A DNA stretch of 7,807 nucleotides from Desulfobacteraceae bacterium (GTDB lineage: Bacteria > Desulfobacterota > Desulfobacteria > Desulfobacterales > Desulfosarcinaceae), in assembly GCA_027031325.1 (NCBI GenBank), contig JALVRI010000017.1, positions 1 through 7,807 of the forward strand, given 5' to 3'. Numbering within the stretch: the first letter of the stretch is position 1; each line of letters opens with the position of its first letter. A model generated the notes under the pieces. That model ran no database searches. It was not told the DNA's origin and saw only the letters and a list, made by a program, of their open reading frames with translations. Made by a program: the position numbers and the translations under genes. Positions 1 through 5,748 of the stretch are shown piece by piece.

Positions 1-117
1 GGATAACAGGAAAACGATGTGTCCCGACTGCCGCCTGCGGTCCCTTGGTGCGCTCCAGCTACCAGGCCGGGCTTGTCTACCAGGCGGCAGTCGGGACACA
101 TCGTTTTCCTGTTATCC
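1..117. repeat. Perfect 37-bp inverted repeat with 43-nt loop at window edge
   Basis: Bases 1-37 (beginning GGATAACAGG, ending CTGCCGCCTG) are the exact reverse complement of bases 81-117, with no mismatch. The loop, 38-80, holds a smaller possible stem: CCTTGGT at 43-49 against ACCAGG at 61-66, with one bulged T. Because arm one begins at base 1, the repeat may continue leftwards out of the window. It could be a non-autonomous mobile element or palindromic extragenic repeat, a very strong RNA or cruciform hairpin, or a fold-back assembly artefact if the window edge is a contig end. No transposase lies nearby, and target-site duplication cannot be judged without the left flank. The repeat itself is certain; its nature is not. 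Confidence 0.9.
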
Positions 118-230
118 GAAGTTAAAACATTTCTGCCCAAAGCTGCTGAAAAGAAAAATCACCTTGACAAATAGCGGCCTGGCAAAGAATCGGGCAGCAG
201 GGGTGTCACGAGGCCCATGGGGGTAAGGTA

Positions 231-273
231 TTGGTATTGTGCCTGAGTCACAATCGGCCAATATGGACTTTTT
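231..273 (+). terminator. Weak candidate stem-loop followed by T-run
   Basis: TTGG (231-234) pairs with CCAA (258-261) and ATTGTG (236-241) pairs with CACAAT (249-254), around a 7-nt loop and a small internal bulge. On the plus strand a run of five T follows within about 10 nt. On the minus strand it lies just downstream of the thioesterase stop codon but has no T-run, so it would at most be a 3'-end-stabilising hairpin there. The stem is AT-rich and modest, so the call is tentative. Confidence 0.2.
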
Positions 274-279
274 GCAAAG

Positions 280-777
280 CTATTGATCGAAATGACGTTC
301 GAAATCACGGATAATGTTTTCATCCAGGATTTTCATGCGGCGCATGGCCTCCGGGGTAAAAAGGGCAAAGCGCCCCGCGGCCTCGGCGCAAAGCTGCTCC
401 TGCTGATCATACAACCTGGCGGAAATCACTGCACTGCGGGGACTTTCCTGTTCCTTGACCCGGCCCACAGCCTTGACCGTCTTGTCGACAGGCAACGGTC
501 GCCTGAAATTTATCTCCATGGAGCGGGTAAGAATAATTCTGCGCAGAAGGTGAATCGCCGTCCAGCTCATGATTTCGTCACATATGGTGGCAACTATCCC
601 TCCGTGGACCACATGGTTCCAGCCGCAAAGATAACCGGGCACCTTCAGGCAGCTTACAACCTGTCTGCCGTCTGATTTGAACTCCATTCTGAGACCGTAT
701 GGATTGTCCGGCCCACAGGCAAAACAGTTGCGGTCTGAACTGAAATTTTCAATCACCTTGAAGCTATTGTCAGCCAA
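280..777 (-). CDS. PaaI-type hot-dog fold thioesterase
   Basis: A 165-residue protein with the size and layout of a single hot-dog domain acyl-CoA thioesterase. Near the N terminus is the CFACGPDNPYGL segment (residues 18-29) seen in many PaaI/DUF4442-like proteins. The signature HGGIVATICDE follows at 58-68, where the His-Gly-Gly turn and the Asp-Glu at the start of the long helix are the usual catalytic region. A beta-strand segment, MEINFRRPLPVDK (87-99), matches the family's second half. The expected role is hydrolysis of a cytosolic acyl-CoA or aryl-CoA thioester; the substrate cannot be read from sequence. The start is TTG at 775-777, chosen because AAGGAG sits six bases upstream and no better start is present. 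It is transcribed divergently from the rnf operon, so no functional link to it is implied. Confidence 0.88.
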   Translation of the reverse strand: MADNSFKVIENFSSDRNCFACGPDNPYGLRMEFKSDGRQVVSCLKVPGYLCGWNHVVHGGIVATICDEIMSWTAIHLLRRIILTRSMEINFRRPLPVDKTVKAVGRVKEQESPRSAVISARLYDQQEQLCAEAAGRFALFTPEAMRRMKILDENIIRDFERHFDQ

Positions 778-783
778 AGCCGG

Positions 784-789
784 CTCCTT
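784..789 (-). promoter_or_regulatory. Ribosome binding site deciding a TTG start
   Basis: Read on the minus strand, AAGGAG lies six bases before the TTG at 777-775. This near-ideal Shine-Dalgarno spacing supports TTG rather than an internal ATG as the thioesterase start. Confidence 0.75.
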
Positions 790-863
790 GATGAAACAAG
801 TATTGAGAGTATTGTAAATTTCGGCGCTTTTTTACAGACTCAGCAACAGAAAGATACGGCTGA

Positions 864-879
864 AGGTTTTGTACTTGCA
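864..879 (+). promoter_or_regulatory. Possible sigma-54 (-24/-12) promoter
   Basis: AGG at 864-866 and TTGCA at 875-879 place GG and GC exactly ten bases apart, as in -24/-12 promoters. The -12 element is good, but the -24 element matches only at AGG and lacks the following CAC. It lies about 130 bp before the cytochrome start. Sigma-54 promoters are common in Deltaproteobacteria, but this match could easily be chance. Confidence 0.2.
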
Positions 880-1010
880 GGTTCATCTCAATTCAAGCAA
901 AAAAACTTGCATGCCCGGAAAGCTTGTGATAGTCGTACTGTCTGGTTTCGTTAACTCTTTCCAGACCGTTGAGCTAGACAAGTCCGCCAACCTAAAAGGA
1001 ACAGGAGAAG

Positions 1011-1457
1011 ATGACTTCAAAGAAGCATCGGACCGTAGCCTATGCAGTAGCGGTCCACCTGCTGTTGGTCGCCATCGTATGTTACGCCGCCTTCCCCGTA
1101 ACCCAGCCTGAAAAGCCCATCCGCTTGGTATACTGGACAAATGCGGGCAAGGTACTTTTCAACCATGAACTGCACTCCAGTGACACGGGCTTTGGTCTTA
1201 GCTGTTTGGATTGCCACCATCATCCCCCGGACGACGATCAGGCGCTCATGGCATGCAGCCAGTGTCATCCCCAAAAGGTCAAAGACGGCGTCACCCCCAA
1301 GGCATGTCTCGATTGCCACGATGCCGACGAAATCGAAGGGACCGAGCTTCCCAACAAATCAGACGCATTCCACGGGCAATGCACGGGTTGCCACGAACAG
1401 TTCGGCAAGGGGCCGCCTTCCGGATCCGACAACTGTTCCAAGTGCCACGTAATGTGA
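1011..1457 (+). CDS. Membrane-anchored pentaheme cytochrome c, class III-like
   Basis: This 148-residue protein has one N-terminal hydrophobic segment (about residues 8-28) after a basic KKHR start, then a periplasmic domain with five CxxCH heme motifs: CLDCH 65-69, CSQCH 82-86, CLDCH 99-103, CTGCH 124-128 and CSKCH 142-146. Besides the five proximal histidines, the domain has five others (H52, H55, H70, H71, H121), just enough for bis-histidine ligation of all hemes. The arrangement HxxH, then CxxCHH, is that of tetraheme cytochrome c3, but there are five hemes and none of the CxxxxCH sites often seen in that family. There is no lipobox and no clear signal cleavage site, so the helix probably stays as an anchor. 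The gene lies 72 bp upstream of rnfC with no terminator between, so it is probably the first gene of the rnf operon and an electron partner of the complex on the outer face. The start is supported by AGGAG at 1003-1007. Confidence 0.93.
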   Translation: MTSKKHRTVAYAVAVHLLLVAIVCYAAFPVTQPEKPIRLVYWTNAGKVLFNHELHSSDTGFGLSCLDCHHHPPDDDQALMACSQCHPQKVKDGVTPKACLDCHDADEIEGTELPNKSDAFHGQCTGCHEQFGKGPPSGSDNCSKCHVM

Positions 1458-1529
1458 TCTTGCGATTGGGCCGTGTGGATTTCTCAGGGCTCAACCGATC
1501 ACCAAGAACGGTAAAGAAAAGGTAGACGT

Positions 1530-2819
1530 ATGATTAAAAAACCGTTTTTCGGCTACGCCACAGCCAATTTCAAGTATGAACTGCTCAGCAAGGCCGCCGC
1601 TGCCCCTGCTTCTTTGCCGATTCCGTCACAAGCCGTCTTTCTGGTACCCGACCCTGAAGATCGCGGCCCTTCGGGTTTCGATTACCAGGTCGGCACTCAG
1701 GTCGAAACCGGCCAGCTGTTGAAGGCGCGGGACGGCGGATCCCCAGGCATTTACAGCACGGTGACCGGAACGGTTATCGATACTTCCGTTTATCTGGGCA
1801 ACTATGGGCAGAAGTTTCTGTCACTGACCGTGCAGTGTCAGCAAGAAGACAGCTGGAGCGAAGATTTCGCCGGGGCGCTCGAAAAAGATCGCGCCCGGGC
1901 GCTTGTCAGTTTCATGGGGGCCGCACCCGGTGCCCCGGACGTCAGCCGCCTGGTCGACCCTGACACCGCCATCGACACCGTGGTGGTACTGGGGGCGGAT
2001 CCGGACCTGCTGGTGGAAACCAACCTCACCGTGCTCAAGGGCCAGCTTAACACCGTTGCCCGCGGTATCGAACTGATCAGGGAGGTTTTCGGACCCGAAA
2101 CTGTCCTGGTGGTCGCCCCGGGAGACAACCTTCAAAACGTGGATTCCCACTTTCCGGCCCGCGCCGTTGCGGTACCCCTCGCATACCCCTCGGCCCAGCC
2201 GCTGATGATAATGCACAAGGTCCTGAAACGCTTTCCCGCCCAGGATAAAACGATTTCCCAACTGGGCGTTTGCTTCATAAAGGCCGAGGCGGCTGCTTCC
2301 CTGGCCACGGCCCTGTCCACCGGCCGCCTGCCGCTGAAAAAGCTGATCACCGTCATCGACAAACAGGGCCGTAAAAAGCTTGTAAAGGCCCGCATGGGCA
2401 CACCAATAGGTGATGTCCTGCAGCATTTCGGCATCGAGGCCGGCGCCGGCGACAGGATTATCATGGGCGGTCCCATGGCCGGCACGGCGATCTACAGCCT
2501 GGCCCAGCCGGTCACGGCCGAAACAGATGCCTTGATGATCCAGGACAAGTCCCAAATAGTTAGAAGCAGTGATTACCCGTGTATCAACTGCGGGGACTGC
2601 GTCCGCAATTGCCCGGCCGATATCCAGATCAACATGCTGGTGCGTTTCCTGGAGGCCGGACAATACCAGGAAGCGGCCAACATGTACGATCTTTACGGTT
2701 GCGTTGAGTGCGGCTTGTGTAGTTTCGTTTGCCCGTCACGGATTCCGATTCTGCAATACATCAAGTTGGCTAAATTCGAGCTTGAACGTAGCCTGCCGGC
2801 GGAGGAGGACAATGCTTAG
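1530..2819 (+). CDS. rnfC: Rnf complex subunit RnfC, divergent FMN/NADH region
   Basis: This 429-residue peripheral subunit is recognised by its C-terminal half: the SLBB-like region ending in IIMGGPMAG (310-318), then two [4Fe-4S] motifs with Cys 351, 354, 357, 361 and Cys 391, 394, 397, 401. The N-terminal barrel-sandwich region is present but worn (GIYSTVTGTV, 73-82). In typical RnfC the middle domain holds a GxGGAxFPTxxKL loop and an ECEPYLTxD segment that bind FMN and NADH. Here the equivalent stretches read FMGAAPGAPDVSRL (128-141) and GADPDLLVETN (155-165), so neither motif survives. The reading frame is intact and the length normal, so this is not a pseudogene. It probably still carries electrons through its Fe-S clusters, but NADH oxidation at this subunit is doubtful. 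The ribosome site AAAAGG at 1517-1522 is 7 nt before ATG. The stop codon overlaps the start of rnfD by 8 nt, indicating coupled translation. Confidence 0.95.
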   Translation: MIKKPFFGYATANFKYELLSKAAAAPASLPIPSQAVFLVPDPEDRGPSGFDYQVGTQVETGQLLKARDGGSPGIYSTVTGTVIDTSVYLGNYGQKFLSLTVQCQQEDSWSEDFAGALEKDRARALVSFMGAAPGAPDVSRLVDPDTAIDTVVVLGADPDLLVETNLTVLKGQLNTVARGIELIREVFGPETVLVVAPGDNLQNVDSHFPARAVAVPLAYPSAQPLMIMHKVLKRFPAQDKTISQLGVCFIKAEAAASLATALSTGRLPLKKLITVIDKQGRKKLVKARMGTPIGDVLQHFGIEAGAGDRIIMGGPMAGTAIYSLAQPVTAETDALMIQDKSQIVRSSDYPCINCGDCVRNCPADIQINMLVRFLEAGQYQEAANMYDLYGCVECGLCSFVCPSRIPILQYIKLAKFELERSLPAEEDNA

Positions 2820-3762
2820 CTCCAAACAATTCATCGTATCCCATGCCCCTTTCTGGCATAACGGCACAGCCGTCCACTACCGCAATTACAACTGGCTGCT
2901 GGCGCTGGCACCGGCCGTGGCGGCCGGATTGACCTACTTCGGGGTCCCGGCCCTGGGAGTAATCTGCCTGGCCGTCTCCTCGGCCATTTTATGGGAGGGG
3001 CTTATCACCAAGCTCAGCGGACGCCAGGTGAACGTCGGCGACGGCAACGCCGCCCTGGTGGGCCTGATCTTCGGTCTTCTTTTGCCGGCCACGGCCCCCT
3101 GGTGGCTTGTGCTGAGCGGGACCTTGATCGCCATCCTGATCGGCCAGCAGGTTTTCGGCGGCATCGGTGGTAATCCTTTCAACCCGGCCGCTCTTTCCTG
3201 GGCCATCATTTTCCTGTCTTGGAAGACTTTCCTCGATTTCGACAGCATGCTGGCAAACTACAGCTTCAATTTCACGCCTTACCATCCCCTGGTAGCCCTC
3301 AAGGCTTTCGGCCCGCAGGCCGTGGCCCAAATTCCACTGCTCGATCTTTTCCTGGGAAAGCAGGTCGGTGGAATCGGCACCACCTGCGGCCTGGCGCTGG
3401 TGACAGGTGGTATCTGGCTGATAGCCAGGGGGATCGTGCGCTGGGAAATCCCGGTTTCTTTCCTTGCGGGGGTACTTGTCTCATCACTGATTTTTTATGT
3501 TGCCGCCCCGGCTAAATTCGCCGGCCCGGGCTTTCACATTCTGGCCGGTTATACCCTTTTCGGGGCTTTTTTCCTTGCCCCGGAAGACTCTTCTTCACCG
3601 GTCAATTTCGTTCCCATGTTAATCTACGGCGCCACCGGCGGTATCATGACCATCCTGATCCGCAACATCGGCGCTTACCCGGACGGTGTCATCTTCGCCG
3701 TCCTGGTTATAAACCTGATCAACCCCTTGATCGACAAAATCAGACCGCAAAGGGTGAACTAA
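2812..3762 (+). CDS. rnfD: Rnf complex membrane subunit RnfD
   Basis: This 316-residue polytopic membrane protein belongs to the RnfD/NqrB family, with helices through about residues 27-63, 80-113, 190-208, 214-231, 241-256 and 268-306. Family landmarks are GGIGGNPFNPAA (116-127), the LDLFLG...GIGTT stretch (177-191) and the C-terminal GAYPDGVIFAVLVINLINP (287-305). The segment before LDLFLG normally contains D-x-x-S/T-G/S-A-T-P-L, whose Thr carries a covalent FMN. Here the matching stretch reads FNFTPYHPL (152-160), so the attachment motif is absent although the trailing PL is kept. The start ATG at 2812 is chosen over upstream in-frame codons because GGAGGAGG lies at 2801-2808 and the protein then begins like other RnfD proteins. 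It overlaps rnfC by 8 nt and ends one base before rnfG. Confidence 0.95.
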   Translation: MLSSKQFIVSHAPFWHNGTAVHYRNYNWLLALAPAVAAGLTYFGVPALGVICLAVSSAILWEGLITKLSGRQVNVGDGNAALVGLIFGLLLPATAPWWLVLSGTLIAILIGQQVFGGIGGNPFNPAALSWAIIFLSWKTFLDFDSMLANYSFNFTPYHPLVALKAFGPQAVAQIPLLDLFLGKQVGGIGTTCGLALVTGGIWLIARGIVRWEIPVSFLAGVLVSSLIFYVAAPAKFAGPGFHILAGYTLFGAFFLAPEDSSSPVNFVPMLIYGATGGIMTILIRNIGAYPDGVIFAVLVINLINPLIDKIRPQRVN

Positions 3763-3763
3763 G

Positions 3764-4354
3764 ATGAACGAAATGGTCAAAATGGTGGTCGTGCTGACGA
3801 TCCTGAGCTGTGTGTCGGGCGGGTCCCTGGCATTCCTGCGCCAAAACACGGCCCAGCAGATCGAATACCAGCAGCTCAAATTCGTCAAGGGCCCGGCAAT
3901 CATGTCAATCCTGAAAGGTATCAGTAACAATCCCATCGAAGACCGCTTCAAGATCAAAGACGGAGACATCGAACGTAGCTTTTACGTTGGCGTTGTCGAT
4001 GGCCAAGCCAAGTATGTGGCCTTTGAAAGCTCAGGAGGCGGTTTCGGCGGACCGGTGGGACTGATGATCGGCGTAGACCTGACCAACGACAAGATCCTGG
4101 GCGTCGGGGTCACCACCCACAGTGAAACACCCGGTGTCGGGGCCAGGGCCAAAACCGATCCCGATTTCGTGGCCCAGTTTTCCGGGTTGCCTTTTAAAGG
4201 CCAGTTCAAGGTTACCGCCGACGGCGGCCAGATTGACGCCCTCAGCGGAGCCACCGTCACTTCCCGGGGGGTCTGTGCCGGAGTCACCGCGGCCATCAAG
4301 GTTTATGAAAGGCTCAAAGACCAGATCAAAGAAAAAGCGCAAGCTTTCAAATAA
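3764..4354 (+). CDS. rnfG: Rnf complex flavin subunit RnfG
   Basis: This 196-residue protein has one N-terminal membrane helix (about 5-25) and an FMN-binding domain on the outer side. The family signature HSETPGVGA is at 119-127. The covalent-FMN motif SGAT is at 161-164 within DALSGATVTSRGV, so Thr164 is the predicted attachment residue (phosphoester FMN, made by an ApbE-type flavin transferase not present in this window). Size and layout are typical. It starts one base after the rnfD stop, with AAAGGG at 3749-3754 as ribosome site. As the outward-facing flavin subunit it is the most likely contact for the periplasmic cytochrome encoded at the head of the operon; that link is inferred. Confidence 0.95.
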   Translation: MNEMVKMVVVLTILSCVSGGSLAFLRQNTAQQIEYQQLKFVKGPAIMSILKGISNNPIEDRFKIKDGDIERSFYVGVVDGQAKYVAFESSGGGFGGPVGLMIGVDLTNDKILGVGVTTHSETPGVGARAKTDPDFVAQFSGLPFKGQFKVTADGGQIDALSGATVTSRGVCAGVTAAIKVYERLKDQIKEKAQAFK

Positions 4355-4375
4355 AATCTTCCAAGGGAGCGATCC

Positions 4376-4987
4376 ATGGCCAAATCGATTGCACATGAGT
4401 TTACCAAGGGGTTATGGGAGGAAATTCCTCCTTTCCGCCTGGTCCTTGGACTATGCCCTACCCTGGCGGTCACCAAGACCGTTGAAAATGGTATCGGTAT
4501 GGGCGTGGCAACCACCTTCGTGCTGGTATTTTCCAATATCCTGGTATCCGCCTTACGCAAGCTGATTCCTTCAAAAGTAAGGATTGCCTGCTTCATCATC
4601 ATCATCGCCACTTTCGTAACCGTAGTAGAGCTGTTGATGCAAGCTTATGCCTACAAGCTTTTCATGAAGCTCGGCATTTTCATTCCCCTGATCGTGGTAA
4701 ACTGCATTGTTTTGGGCCGAGCCGAAGCTTTCGCATCTAAAAACGGTATCGTGGCTTCCACGGCGGACGGACTGGGTATCGGAATAGGATTTACCCTTTC
4801 CCTGTCGGCCCTGGGCACCGTCAGGGAAATCTTGGGAAGCGGAAGCCTGACGATCTGGGGTGACCTGGCTTTCCATAACATCCTGGGAGCCTCGTTTCAG
4901 CCTTTCAGCTTCATGGTTCAAGCCCCGGGCGCCTTCATCTGCCTGGGCCTTATGCTTTGCCTGATGAACCTTGTAGGTAGTAAATAG
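4376..4987 (+). CDS. rnfE: Rnf complex membrane subunit RnfE
   Basis: A 203-residue integral membrane subunit with six predicted helices, homologous to NqrD. It begins with the usual cytoplasmic segment, then GLCPTLAVT (25-33), and later VVNCIVLGRAEAFA (107-120). Cys27 and Cys110 are the pair expected to share a membrane-embedded [2Fe-2S] centre with the two cysteines of RnfA, based on Nqr and Rnf structures. It forms part of the ion-translocating core together with RnfA and RnfD. The ribosome site AAGGGAG at 4363-4369 is 6 nt before ATG. It follows rnfG after 21 nt. Confidence 0.96.
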   Translation: MAKSIAHEFTKGLWEEIPPFRLVLGLCPTLAVTKTVENGIGMGVATTFVLVFSNILVSALRKLIPSKVRIACFIIIIATFVTVVELLMQAYAYKLFMKLGIFIPLIVVNCIVLGRAEAFASKNGIVASTADGLGIGIGFTLSLSALGTVREILGSGSLTIWGDLAFHNILGASFQPFSFMVQAPGAFICLGLMLCLMNLVGSK

Positions 4988-4999
4988 GAGACATAAGTC

Positions 5000-5575
5000 A
5001 TGACCGATCTTATCGTCCTGGCAATCAGTTGCATCCTGATCAACAATATCCTCCTGGCCCAGTACCTTGGCAACTGTCCCTTCCTGGGTACGTCCAAGAA
5101 GATGGAGACGGCCGTAGGCATGGCAATGGCGGTTGTCTTCGTTCTGGTGCTGGCCGGGGTCATCACCTGGATAGTGGATACCTTCATCCTCAAGCGTTGG
5201 GGCCTGGAATACCTGCGCACAATTGCTTTCATCCTGGTCATCGCCTCCCTGGTGCAGTTCGTGGAGATGTTTCTCAAAAAGAGTATCCCCGCCTTGTATG
5301 CCGGACTTGGTATCTTTCTGCCCCTGATCACCACCAACTGTGCCGTCATGGGTGTTTGTCTGATCAATATCAAGGAAGAATACAATTTCATCCAGGCTCT
5401 GGTGGCCTCGTTTGCCTATGCCGCCGGTTTCGGCCTGGCCCTGATTCTCTTTGCCGGAGTAAGGGAAAGAATCCTGCTGGCCAGGGTGCCCCGGCCCCTG
5501 CAGGATACTTCCATCGGCCTGATCACAGCCGGCATTCTTTCTTTGGTGTTCTTTGCTTTCAAGGGCATGGTGTAA
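5000..5575 (+). CDS. rnfA: Rnf complex membrane subunit RnfA
   Basis: A 191-residue six-helix membrane protein homologous to NqrE and paralogous to RnfE, which it faces in opposite topology in the membrane core. The signature NNILLAQYLGNCPFLGTS runs from residues 15 to 32 with Cys26, and LPLITTNCAVMGVCL runs from 107 to 121 with Cys114. These are the two cysteines that pair with RnfE Cys27 and Cys110 for the buried [2Fe-2S] centre. The length is standard. The ribosome site AGGAG (4986-4990) overlaps the rnfE stop codon, and the gap between the genes is 12 nt, so translation is probably coupled. After this gene the operon spacing suddenly widens to 173 nt. Confidence 0.97.
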   Translation: MTDLIVLAISCILINNILLAQYLGNCPFLGTSKKMETAVGMAMAVVFVLVLAGVITWIVDTFILKRWGLEYLRTIAFILVIASLVQFVEMFLKKSIPALYAGLGIFLPLITTNCAVMGVCLINIKEEYNFIQALVASFAYAAGFGLALILFAGVRERILLARVPRPLQDTSIGLITAGILSLVFFAFKGMV

Positions 5576-5748
5576 AAAACTGCCGGACAGCAAGTCAACC
5601 GGGAAGGATGGAGGCCTGCAGGCAAGGGCCAGACAGCCGTAACCTGCTTAAAGCCAGACCCGGTGGATATGGATTCGGCGGCAACAGCGAAATTAAACAT
5701 TTTACCCGACGTTTTTGGTTTGGAAAATCACCCATAAAGAGGACTGCC
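5576..5748 (+). other. 173-nt gap between rnfA and rnfB
   Basis: All other rnf junctions here are 21 nt or shorter, or overlap. This gap has a 10-bp palindrome GCCTGCAGGC at 5614-5623 but no stem followed by a T-run, so I see no terminator. It is open in the rnfB frame from an ATG at 5608, which would add 47 residues rich in Arg and Gly before the usual RnfB N terminus. That ATG has GGGAAGG directly against it, with no proper spacing, so I regard the extension as untranslated. The region may hold an internal promoter or RNA-processing site, but none is clear. Confidence 0.5.
5738..5743 (+). promoter_or_regulatory. Ribosome binding site deciding the rnfB GTG start
   Basis: AGAGGA (within AAAGAGGA) lies five bases before GTG at 5749. 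The protein starting there opens directly with the membrane helix typical of RnfB, which favours GTG over the in-frame ATG 47 codons upstream. Confidence 0.75.

Larger units (their letters stand above)
778..1010. other. Divergent intergenic region between thioesterase and cytochrome/rnf operon
   Basis: This 233-bp region separates two divergent genes and must hold promoters for both unless the thioesterase is read from elsewhere. I see no convincing sigma-70 pair. A short inverted repeat, GTCTGG (940-945) with CCAGAC (961-966), has a 15-nt loop and could be an operator, but at 6 bp it is near chance. A loose sigma-54-like match is listed separately. The cytochrome ribosome site is AGGAG at 1003-1007, with a second AAAGGA at 995-1000. 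Confidence 0.6.

Noticed and set aside
1..117. Possible CRISPR repeats (37-nt unit length) or an integron attC site
   Set aside because: The two units are inverted, not direct, and there are only two, so this is not a CRISPR array. The arm ends do not match the RYYYAAC/GTTRRRY core sites of attC.
17..226. Open frame of 69 codons over the inverted repeat
   Set aside because: It spans both repeat arms, has no recognisable domain or ribosome site, and is low-complexity in composition. The repeat structure explains the sequence.
940..966. Short inverted repeat GTCTGG...CCAGAC as a regulator operator
   Set aside because: Six paired bases with a 15-nt loop are near chance in a 233-bp region, and no regulator gene is in the window to support it.
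1458..1529. Terminator between the cytochrome gene and rnfC
   Set aside because: No GC-rich stem followed by a T-run is visible in these 72 bases, so co-transcription is the simpler reading.
1821..2663. Long minus-strand open frame inside rnfC (280 codons)
   Set aside because: It is wholly antisense to rnfC, whose family assignment is clear. The translation has no recognisable motif and its openness follows from the codon bias of the real gene.
2569..2811. Upstream in-frame extension of rnfD
   Set aside because: It lies inside rnfC in another frame and encodes a sequence unlike RnfD. The ATG at 2812 has an excellent GGAGGAGG site.
4571..5593. Long minus-strand open frame (340 codons) antisense to rnfE and rnfA
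   Set aside because: Its Gln/Asp/Gly/His-rich translation is the expected mirror of hydrophobic membrane-protein codons. No domain is seen, and both sense genes are certain.
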